This document shows, piece by piece, positions 55,601-64,000 of a stretch of 64,000 nucleotides of DNA (position 1 is its first letter; every line of letters starts with the position of its first letter). The notes beneath the pieces are model-generated. The model saw only the letters and a program-made list of their open reading frames with translations, had not been told where the DNA came from and searched no databases. The position numbers were made by a program, and so were the translations under genes. The DNA is from Malania oleifera (Eukaryota > Streptophyta > Magnoliopsida > Santalales > Ximeniaceae), in assembly GCF_029873635.1 (NCBI RefSeq), contig NC_080420.1:51289457-51353456 (forward strand), written 5' to 3'.

Positions 55601-57079
55601 CCTAGAGAGGTTGGGTGTAGAGTTAGTGGACCGGGATGCAAAGGTGATCACAGCCAATTTGATCATTTAGCCAACCATATAAGAGAAAATTAAAGCCGCT
55701 CAGATGAAATTCATAGAGCTAATGGAAATTGTGGAGAAAGTACAAAGTGAGCAGTGATTAGACTTCAATCTTTCAGAGGATGGATTTCTCATATTTCATG
55801 CTAGATTGTGTGTGCCTAATGATGCAGAGATTAATAAGACAATTCTGTAAGAGGATCGTCACTCTCTCTATACTGTTCATCCTGGAAGTACAAAGATGTA
55901 TAGAGATTTGCGAGAATCATTATGGTGGAGTAACCCTGAAGAGGGAAATTTCCAAATTCATGGAAGAGTGCCTAACATGTCAGAAAGTAGTAGTAGAGCA
56001 CTAGAGGCCAGCACGACCACTTCAGCATCTTGATATTCCAAAGTGGAAGTGGGAGCACATCTCGATGGACTTTGTGTCATGGTTGCCTTTGGCGGTACAT
56101 GGGCAGAATGCTATCTCGGTTATTGTGGATCGGATGACGAAGACTGTGCACTTTGTCTTGATTAGAGTCAGTTACTCTATGAATAACTAGTAGAGCTTTA
56201 TGTGCAGGAGATTATACGACTTCCTGGCATCCCAGTTTCCATTATTTCAGATCGAGATCCACGGTTCACTTCTTAGCTCAGGATGAGTTTGCAAAACACC
56301 TTGGTATCTCAACTCACTTTCAGTACCATGTTTCACCCACAAACGAATGGGCAATTCGAGAGGACTATTTAGATTCTAGAGGATATGCTCCAGGCGTGTG
56401 TGCTGGATTTTGGGGATAGTTGGATCCGATATCTACCGCTCGTTGAGTTGTATGTAATAATAGTTATCAAACCAGTATCGAGATGGCACCATATGAGGCC
56501 TTCTATGGTCACCGGTGTTGATTTTTTTTATACTAGGATGAGGTAGGTGAGCAGCAGATTTTGGGACTAAAATTAGTTCAGCAAAACTCTGCAAAGGTTG
56601 AGCTTATCAAGGAGAGGATTAAAGTAGCACAGAGTGAGCAAAAAAGTTATGCGGATACTCACCGACAAAAGCTAGAGTTCGAGATTGTTGATATGATATT
56701 TGTAAGGATTTTTCCAATGAAAGGGGTGATGAGGTTTGGAAAGAAATGCAGGTTGAGTCCTATGTATATTGGGCCATTCGAGATCCTGGAAAGGATAGGT
56801 CCAATTGCCTATCATGTGGCGTTGCCCCCAGCATTGTCCAGAGTTCATAATGTTTTCCACGTATCAGTGCTAACGAAATACATGCCCGATTCTTCATATG
56901 TGATAAGTTATGAGCCTTTGGAGATTGGGGATGCTCTAGCATATGAGGTGGTACCAGTTCATATTTTGGATCACAAAATACATGAACTGCATACTAAGGA
57001 TATATCGTTAGTGAAGGTGTTGTGGCGGAATCACGTAGTAGAGGAGGTTTCTTGGGTGTTAGAGACAAAAATACACTAG
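55601..57079 (+). pseudogene. gypsy integrase with C-terminal chromodomain
   Basis: The zinc-binding part (HPGSTKMYRDLRESLWW, about 55875) and core (SIISDRDPRFTS, FHPQTNGQFERTI, QACVLDFGDSW) are spread over three frames. The clean C-terminal frame 56561-57079 has VKVAQSEQKSYADTHRQ-like text, FGKKCRLSPMYIGPFEILER and PALSRVHNVFHVSVLTKYMP. It ends in PVHILDHKIHELHTKDISLV and VLWRNHVVEEVSWVLETKI, the chromodomain that binds modified histone tails. Confidence 0.82.
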
Positions 57080-57415
57080 AAATACCCACAGCTTGTCAGA
57101 GAGGTTTAACCCTAGTAGATTAGTAGGCAATACAGCTAAATGTTTTAATTTTAGGTCAGGTAAGGTAGGTTTGTGTAATTTGTTAGTTTGTTGTCGTTTC
57201 CATATATGAATAGTCTTGGGAGAGTTTGGTATGATATTGTAATCTCCCCAGATATGGTGTGTAACCACGGTATTCCTCCGTCATAAGTGAAGGTATTTGA
57301 TAAACTTGGGATGGGGCTGCTATGTGGCTGGCTAGCGACTTTTTAGTGGAGATCGATTGAGAGATAAGGTTGTGATCGGTATTAGTTAGCAATTTCAAGG
57401 ACTAAATTTTTAAAA

Positions 57416-57426
57416 GAAGGGGAGAT
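57416..57426 (+). other. polypurine tract
   Basis: gaaggggagat before LTR tgtagaaaattg. Confidence 0.75.
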
Positions 57427-57732
57427 TGTAGAAAATTGAACCCATAAAATAAAAGAATTAAATAAGAAAAGAAGAAAAGAATTTGAAAAAGGCAAAGCAG
57501 TAGGGTTCATCAACGAATCCCCTATTTTCATTCACGAATACCCTTCTATGTCTCATCAATGAAGAAATCCCGAAGGACAAAAATTTCAGGCTTAGGGTTC
57601 ATTGTCGAACCCCTTCTTTCATCGACAAATGTCCTTCTGTAATTCATCGATGAAGGCTCCATTTTGTTGATGAATATGACTGGGTTAACAGCCTAAAAAT
57701 TGAATTTTAAGTTATTTCTTCATTAATAAATC

Positions 57733-57734
<2 letters not shown>

Positions 57735-57817
<83 letters not shown>

Positions 57818-57818
57818 T
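57735..57818. repeat. (CT)n microsatellite in the 3' LTR
   Basis: About 40 CT units with one TTTC interruption. It gives a spurious Arg-Glu repeat frame on the minus strand. Confidence 0.95.
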
Positions 57819-57913
57819 TAAAACCACACTGTGATACCCCATGGATGAAAGACTTAAAAAATTAGATGTTACTACCCATATCAACAAGGTGCATCTTTCT
57901 TTTCTGGAACCTT

Positions 57914-57988
57914 CCCATAAGAACTCCACGGTTAAGCGTGCTCGGCTTGGAGCAATATTGGGATGGGTGACCTCCTGGGAAGTTTTCT
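57914..57988 (+). ncRNA. 5S rRNA-derived module in the first Cassandra LTR
   Basis: About 75 bp collinear with plant 5S rRNA from roughly position 33 to 107: cccataagaactccacgg, gttaagcgtgct (box A) and ggatgggtgacctcctggg (box C). Several changes lie in the part between. It retains the internal RNA polymerase III promoter elements but not a 5S gene's 5' third. Not a functional rRNA gene. Confidence 0.85.
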
Positions 57989-58147
57989 CAGGAAGTGTGT
58001 GAGTGAGGAAAAAACACACTGAAAAGGACACGTGTTGGTTTGTGGGGCTAGTCATTAGTCTGATAAGGCTCGCCCCCTATTTTCTGGTCCAGGTGGAGGA
58101 GGAGACATGCAGTGCTCCCTGGCAGACCCAAGTTGGGGCGTTACAAA

Positions 58148-58160
58148 TGGTATCAGAGCC
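58148..58160 (+). other. Cassandra primer-binding site
   Basis: TGGTATCAGAGCC, initiator Met-tRNA type, 2 bp past the LTR. Confidence 0.9.
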
Positions 58161-58243
58161 AACACCCAGCCAGAAGTGTGATGAGATTCACATCGCCTGG
58201 GTTTGGAAATATGGGTCCACAATGAGGACGTTGCGTTCTATAA

Positions 58244-58254
58244 GTGAGGGAGAA
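58244..58254 (+). other. Cassandra polypurine tract
   Basis: gtgagggagaa immediately before the second LTR. Confidence 0.8.
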
Positions 58255-58338
58255 TGTGATACCCCATAGATGAAAGACTTAAAAGATTAGATGTTACTAC
58301 CCATATCAACAAGGTACATCTTTCTTTTCAGGAACCTT

Positions 58339-58413
58339 CCCATAAGAACTCTACGGTTAAGCGTGCTTGGCTTGGAGCAATATTAGGATAGGTGACCTCC
58401 TAGGAAGTTTTCT
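58339..58413 (+). ncRNA. 5S rRNA-derived module in the second Cassandra LTR
   Basis: Same segment as at 57914, here with gttaagcgtgcttgg closer to 5S, but box C reads ggataggtgacctcctagg, carrying two G-to-A changes. So the promoter of this copy is likely weaker. Confidence 0.85.
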
Positions 58414-59955
58414 CAGGAAGTTTGTGAGTGAGGACAAAATGCACTAAAAATGACACGTGTTGATCTGTGGGGTTAGTCATTAGTCTGATAAGGCCTGCCC
58501 CCTGTTGTCTGGTTCAGGTGAAGGAGGAGAGACGCAGTGCTCCCTGGCAGACCCAAGTTGGGACATTACACACATCCACACCCCCTTTCTCTATGACATT
58601 CCATAGTTTATTGTGCAAATCAATGATCAGAAGTTACCATGAGGATCTAGGGGCGTTTGTCTACAAGTCTAGCGGAGTGGATTTTTTATCAGAGTCTTTC
58701 CAGGCATCACCCCAAAGTTGAGGTAAGGGTAGAATTGGGTTATCTGTCTAGCATATAACTAGTTAAAGGGGGTTTATGGATCTGAGATGTTTAATGGTTA
58801 CTAATCTAGGATTTGAGTTGATTAAACTAGGAAAATGTGTTTTCAGGGTTTTGGGCTCCGTATTGCTGCATGGTGGCCTTTAGGAGCATTGCAGGAACTC
58901 TCTCAATTAACAAGTAAGGGGATTAAGTTAAGTCAAGATTTTTCTAACGTTAAACTGATTAAGTTGCTATATATGTATATTTATGTTTTCAGTTGTTATT
59001 ATGAATACCAGCCGTTCAAATTGGATTTTTCAAACCTAAGATATATGATATTGTGTTTTTGAGTAAAAATGAATGGTGGAAAGTTTGGTTTAACCTTATA
59101 ACCAAATATATGGTGTTCCTTGGTTGGCTACGGGCTATGTTCAAAATACTAAAATCGTATGGAAGGTGAATGTTAATTTGGGGGTAATTGTATAACCGAG
59201 TTTGTGAATGTTTGAGAAATACTGGAACTATTTGTGAAAAATATAGGGATTGATATAGTAGTTGTGAGCCAAAATGTATATGACGACCGAGGACTGGGAG
59301 TTTAATTAGCGGCTGCGAGCCAAGATGTAAAAGACGGTCGAGGGCCAAGATTTTAATTAGCTACTGCGAGCTAAGATGTATATGATGGTTAGGGGCCGAG
59401 ATTTTGTTTAGCAGTTATGGGTCGAGTTGTATATGACAGTCGGGGCTTGAGTTTTATAATATGACAGGTTTTATACGAAATGAGTTTGAAATACAATTTT
59501 TATTACTTAAATTGCATGATATGCTTTAGAAACCCCAAGGAATAGTTATGTTATAAGCATGGTATCGTTGCTATAGATTCAGTATTTGGTCATGTGTGCT
59601 CACAGTGTTCTAAATAGAAGTGTAGGGTGATCTCAACCGATTAGCCTCAGTAAAGGGTTTACCACCCCTTGGGTCTGGATTAGGAAGTGGTAAGGCAATC
59701 GAATACCCACATCTAGTTGCGGATGCCTACAGACTTACTTAGCAGATGAATTATTTGACTTTGTCTAGGTTGATCCCCTAGGTCTTATTTGAGCCTTCAG
59801 GCCGCATAACTCGTACCATGGGGGAAGTAAATGGTGTTTACTCCCAAGGAGTATCTTTTATGCATATCTGTATATTTACGTAAATGATGTTACTTATTTA
59901 TTGAAATGTTTATACTATGGAAGCAAGATGAGTATTTTCAACTATGTAAAGTGAG

Positions 59956-62005
59956 TACTAAAAGGCAAGATGTAGTCCCAAGAGGGGAGGTAAATTGGAT
60001 TTTAAAACTTGCTTTTAATTCCTATGAGGACATCTTTTTATTTCTTTTAACCAATTCTTGACTTGTTTGTTTAACTTACAAATCACACAAAAACTTTGTT
60101 CTTTTAATCCACAGTACTATTGCTTAACCAAACAAGTAATCAATCAGTCAACCAAATACAATATTCAAACCAAACAATCACAAAACATTCAATCTGGATA
60201 TATGTTGCAACTTTATGATAATTCTCAGCCTTTTCAACTTGTATGCAGCCCTGTTTATATAATTATAAATCAAGCCCTGTATATATGGAATTTGTCTCTC
60301 AATTTTATATCCAATAAAACATTCAATCACTTTTTCCAAATACTTAGACCTTAAATAAACTTTAAGTTAAAGAGTCTTGGGGTGTTGAATCAATTAACAT
60401 ACTACTTTACAGTTTCCGCAAAAGATTGATCAACTAATGTACTCCCTTTTGGTTTCACAATCCCAAAAACAAATTAAGTTTAAGTTTATTTAATATCTAA
60501 TCCACGTAGTGTATATGATTTAGATATTTAAAACATCCACACAATTGTATATGTACTGAAAATAAAAAGTAAGGGAAAGAGAGAGTGAGACCGAAATTTT
60601 TATGAGGTTCGGCTTATACCCAGCCTATGTCTTCGCCTTTGGCAAACCACCAAAGGATTCACTAAACCTGTTCCTTTACTGGGCAGAACAAACCTTTGCG
60701 CACTCCTTCAGTAGGCTAAAGCCTGCCTCTCCAAACGATATACCCTCGTTCGGTCACTCCTTAATTAGGCTAGAGCCCGCCTCTCTAAGCAATATCTCCT
60801 TACTTAGCCAATGATCCAAACAATCCTTTGAATCGTCAATCTACAAGATACAAATCAAATATTTGTGTACAAAGAATTACTCACACAAAGAGCTAATTAG
60901 TACAATATTCAGCACAAATGTACTTCAAAGTAAATCAATATAAAAAGATTGAAACTAAATTGAATTTATATCATCAAATATATCGTCCAAGTATTGAAAG
61001 ATTCATACATTGAAGGCTCTACCTCAGAATTTGTATCAGTATTAATTCAGTAGTGGAATTAGGATGAACACAAGAGAGATTGAGAGCTTTTTGAGAACTT
61101 TGATTGCTGGAAATTTTTTTGGTAATGAAAATCTTTGAAGTTTGGGGCTATTTATAGATGTTGAAAAAATAATTCCTTTCCCCCTAAGTTTACTTGGAGT
61201 AATCCTCAAGTTTTCCAAAAGAGTAGTGCCCAAGAAATCTATTTAAAAAATCTTCCCATTAAGTTCTTTAAAATCTATTTCGAGTGCCAGTCGCCTGCCA
61301 TAAAGAAAATTGAACAACCTAGAAGGCTGGCAGCCGCCTGTCATAACACAAGTAGTCACCTGGCTTGACCACCCAAGCGACTGTCAATGCTCAGGCAATC
61401 ATCTGGCACCCTACTGCCTCTTACGTTTATTTCTTCTAAAATTTGGCAGCTCTCAATTTTCCCTTATATTCATTTGAAAAGCTTTTCTTCCTTTGAGACC
61501 TTTGTTACTTTGATTTTAAAACATATTTTAAGGTTTTTCTAAAAATGTATTTCTTAGTTCCTTTTGATTTATAAGAGCTTCAATTTAGTTTATATTGAAA
61601 TTTACATGAAGTGCTTACATAGAGACATCCTTAATACTCTATTCTTTTGATCTTCAAGTAAGTCCTTGTTTTTCCATGATCATATATCATCTTTGAGCTT
61701 TTTGATCATCTTTCTTTCTTCAACCTTTTGTATAGTATGCTCATTATAAACTGTTCATGTTGATCACTTAGGCTTTCATTCTTGAAGTTTTTTTTTTCTT
61801 TAATATAAATGCTCTCATGATCTTCAAGTTTTAATCCATGCCTCAAGCTTGATATAATCATCCTTCTCTGAAGTACAAGGTTTCATGAATTCTTTAACCT
61901 TGCATTCATCATTGAGTTTTGAAAATACATCACTTAAACAAAGCATGATAAGTTCTACTTGTTTGTTAGAATCAAAACAAGATGTTAAGCCCTGTAATGC
62001 CAACA
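59956..62005 (-). repeat. 3' LTR of the pol-less copia
   Basis: About 2050 bp. The start on the minus strand is tgttggcattacagggc at 62005, next to aaaaaggaagagat. The far end at 59956 reads tactaaaagg on the plus strand, a mutated tgtt. It contains the ggttcggc..cagcctatgtcttcgcc segment (60605-60640), a (TATA) box and an upstream block of ccgcctgtc/ggcagccg/gtcgcctgcc motifs (61275-61400). Confidence 0.75.
61149..61156 (-). promoter_or_regulatory. LTR TATA box
   Basis: Minus strand CTATAAATAGCC, about 120 bp after the palindromic block. Confidence 0.65.
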
Positions 62006-63409
62006 ATCTCTTCCTTTTTGATGATGACAAACAAGAAACAAAAATTGGAGTGAGCCTTAAAAAGAATCTCCCTTTCAATAAGCATCATCTTAACAATATT
62101 CACAGTATCAATATTAATTTCAAAACTCTTTTACAATCATGTTCATCACTTCATTTAAGTTCAAGTTTATCAATCAATATCAAATACTTCTCCTCATTTT
62201 GATATATATTATGTTCATGCTTAATTTTTGCAATACCATGCTCAATTTTTGCTTAAAACTTCTCCCCCTTTTCACATCAATCAAAAAAAGAAAAAAAATA
62301 ATTAAGTTCAAATAAAATCATATTCTGAGCATATCATCAAACATGCATATCAAACATATGTACACACTCAATTTAACATTTTTCAATATAACATGTGTAG
62401 TGTGTTTTAATAGTCATGTATATGAGTTGTAACATCTTTACTAACAACTTTTTCCCCCTTTGACATTATTCAAGATACCAATTGTTGATTTTAAGATACC
62501 AATTTAAAATTGAATTCATGATATCAATTGATTAATAGGGAAACGATCATAATATAAGTAATAAGTCATAACACTCCTCCTGAATTCAATACATTCAGTT
62601 TTGTTACCAATTATGCTTTTATCATCCCATGTTTCAAATCATTGATTCACATCATGTATCAAATATCAATATCATGCTAATATCATCAATATCATACCAT
62701 GCTCATAGATATAATTATACTTTGTCATGCTCAAAAGCAAATTGAACTTTTAGATTATGATACCAAGTGAGTTTTTAAATTTTGATATCAATTAAAATAT
62801 TCATGGATACCAAATTACTTTATAGATACCAAAGTCATTATCACATCATGCATAGCTCATGGATACCAATATAACTATTATATCTTTCATATCTCATAGA
62901 TATCTATATAAAGAGCAGTAGATTCATCAATAGTATGCATGGTCAAGAATTAATCTCATATCAGAATTCATGCTTATGCTCAATAATCTCATACTCAAAT
63001 TTTCAATATAGTGAGCCATAAATTTCCAATATAAGTCAAGCCAAGTCAAGTCATGCACATGTAGCATATAGCATATCATATAGGCATGTAAGCATGTAGC
63101 ATATAGAAAACTAAAGCACTTATGTAATGAACTCAATAATATTTTCTTATGTTAAGCCTTGTAAAAATCATCCTATGATTTTGGCCAACAATGCCATTTT
63201 GAATTTGTTATAATACACTCTTTAAACTTATCATTTAGTTTTTCTACTAGTTCATTTGTTGATCATGAATTAAGTTACTTTCTCAACTTTTGAAGGGGAA
63301 TGACTTAATCCATGAAGTTTTTCGTTTATAAACTAGTCTTTCATTTTGAAACCCATACTTATTTGGTTCTGACAGGTTTCACAATGGATGTTTCTTTTAC
63401 TCTCCATAT
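62006..63409 (-). other. post-gag region without pol
   Basis: A/T-rich DNA with three minus-strand purine tracts (about 62262, 62450 and the functional one at 62006-62022) and no RT, integrase, protease or RNase H motif in any frame I read. 62570-63120 is rich in short repeated ataccaat/catatca phrases. Confidence 0.6.
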
Positions 63410-63802
63410 TTATTTAGTTTTTACACCCTTTCTCTTAAATGGACATTCAAATTTTATATGCTCTTTTTTCTTACATTGATAGCATATGGTGTTAGTGTAG
63501 GCATTAGAAGATGTGCTAGCATAATATTTGGATTCGTTCGAAAAATAACCCATGTAAAGATTCTTTTTCTTTTTATTTTCAAAACCATTAGATCCAAAGC
63601 ATTCTTTGTTTAAGGCCATCCTCTGTGAGCCTATCGTTTTTTCAAAGTTTGCCTTTCCTTTAGTGAAGTTATAAATGATCTTTTTCTTATCTTCAATTTT
63701 ATTTTTTGAGATTATTTATCTCTATATCTTTCTTGTCATCAACCTTCTTTAGTGATTTCTCTAATTCTAGAGATAATTTTCTAATTTTATCTTCTAATTC
63801 AG

Positions 63803-63840
<38 letters not shown>

Positions 63841-64000
63841 CTTATATTCTATAGAAGATAAGGATCAAAGGTCTTCTATCATTTTTTCATTCTTACTTTC
63901 TAATTCGTTGATTTTCAAGTCTTTTTCTTTTTCAGTAAGATTTTTAGATTCTAACTCTTTTTTCATAGCTTCATTCTTATTTTCTATTTTCTTGATTCTT
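63410..64000 (-). pseudogene. copia gag C-terminus: coiled coil and zinc knuckle
   Basis: The minus strand reads RIKKIENKNEAMKKELESKN, KDLKINELESKNEKM, then after a (TA)n run SELEDKIRKLSLELEKSLKK, and in 63619-63410 SNESKYYAST then TICYQCKKKEHIKFECPFKR, a CCHC knuckle. It matches the second half of gag in the element at 42131-42820. No protease follows. Stops occur at about 63860 and 63690. Confidence 0.75.
63805..63838. repeat. (TA)n microsatellite in gag
   Basis: About 17 TA units; on the minus strand it reads as alternating Tyr-Ile in the downstream coiled-coil frame. Confidence 0.95.

Larger units (their letters stand above)
57830..58570 (+). mobile_element. Cassandra TRIM (complete), 5S-carrying LTRs
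   Basis: Two direct repeats of 316 bp (57830-58145, 58255-58570) start tgtgataccccat and end gg[g/a]c[g/a]ttaca. Between them are a PBS and a purine tract in only 109 bp of non-coding DNA. Each repeat holds a 5S rRNA-like segment. This is the architecture of Cassandra, a terminal-repeat retrotransposon in miniature; it encodes nothing and must use other elements' proteins. Flanks cacac (57825-57829) and cacat (58571-58575) are a 5-bp target duplication with one change. The plus-strand open frames over it are chance. Confidence 0.88.
49959..59955 (+). mobile_element. Ty3/gypsy chromovirus, Tekay/Del-like, 3' LTR truncated
   Basis: 5' LTR 49959-52190, PBS, gag, protease, RT, RNase H, integrase, chromodomain, purine tract and 3' LTR from 57427. 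Inserted in the outer copia's integrase. The 3' LTR contains a Cassandra insertion and is cut at 59955 by a minus-strand copia. Many stops in pol. The RT phrase [20 protein letters not shown] and the C-terminal chromodomain favour Tekay/Del. Confidence 0.88.
57427..59955 (+). repeat. 3' LTR of the Tekay-like element, with Cassandra insert, 3' truncated
   Basis: Collinear with the 5' LTR from tgtagaaaattg through gtaaagtgag (5' LTR 51702-51712), then broken by the minus copia. 57830-58575 is an insertion absent from the 5' LTR. Contains the 51-bp repeat (59256-59460). Confidence 0.85.
59956..64000 (-). mobile_element. pol-less SIRE-type copia, 3' part, extends beyond the window
   Basis: On the minus strand: gag C-terminal coiled coil and knuckle (64000-63410), about 1.4 kb without pol (63409-62006), a purine tract and the 3' LTR (62005-59956). 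The start of gag and the 5' LTR are outside the window. It cuts the Tekay 3' LTR. Confidence 0.75.

Noticed and set aside
57723-58055. 110-codon minus-strand Arg-Glu repeat protein
   Set aside because: It is the translation of the (CT)n microsatellite plus Cassandra LTR.
57914-58413. Two 5S rRNA genes
   Set aside because: Only about 75 bp of 5S is present, without the 5' third, inside 316-bp direct repeats with PBS and PPT: Cassandra LTR modules.

Overview
The window is AT-rich plant nuclear DNA, most likely from an angiosperm and probably a eudicot. It is almost entirely transposable elements nested in one another. Plant diagnostics are Ty1/copia elements of Ale-, Tork- and SIRE/Maximus-type, Ty3/gypsy chromoviruses with C-terminal chromodomains, Tat- and Athila-type gypsy remnants, En/Spm (CACTA) transposon ends with a decayed transposase, and a Cassandra TRIM carrying 5S rRNA-derived sequence. 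Lineage names come from motif recognition and were not tested by phylogeny. I found no intact host gene, tRNA, functional rRNA gene or CRISPR array. Every polyprotein I could follow has stops or frameshifts.

Layout. 1-4656 (+): Ale-like copia, its 5' end outside the window. 4708-6413: right end of a CACTA transposon with about 13 copies of a ~112-bp two-hairpin unit. 6414-9631 (-): SIRE-type copia 5' part (gag, PBS, LTR), apparently inserted in a + LTR whose remainder is 9632-10299. 10300-11361: unassigned DNA and an LTR-like scrap. 11362-15692 (-): chromovirus from gag zinc knuckle to chromodomain and 3' LTR. 15693-23205 (-): three SIRE-type LTRs separated by two pol-less internal regions. 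23206-25752 (-): Tat-like gypsy pol. 25753-28759 (+): 3' third of a SIRE-type copia with its LTR. 28760-30796 (-): Athila-like gag, PBS and LTR, inserted in the next element. 30797-35973 (+): CACTA transposon 3' half (TNP2 C-terminus, Transposase_24-like gene, 168-bp tandem array, hairpin array, terminal inverted repeat). 35974-36933: unassigned.

36934-49958 (+): an outer Tork/Tnt1-like copia is split at 39034/49642 by a near-complete 10.6-kb SIRE-type copia (39035-49641; two LTRs, 5-bp target duplication with one mismatch, gag, pol, and a post-pol envelope-position ORF). It is broken off again at 49958 by a Tekay/Del chromovirus (49959-59955). The 3' LTR of that chromovirus contains a complete 741-bp Cassandra (57830-58570) and is cut at its end by a minus-strand pol-less SIRE-type element (59956-64000).

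How the parts relate: each copia or gypsy unit shows the standard LTR - PBS - gag - protease/integrase/RT/RNase H - PPT - LTR logic in fragments, and truncation points often coincide with another element's terminus. The most noteworthy signals are the Cassandra with two 5S modules; palindrome-rich blocks lying just upstream of the TATA box in several LTRs and again between pol and the env-position ORF; repeated gag-without-pol copia derivatives; and two tandem-repeat architectures inside CACTA transposons.
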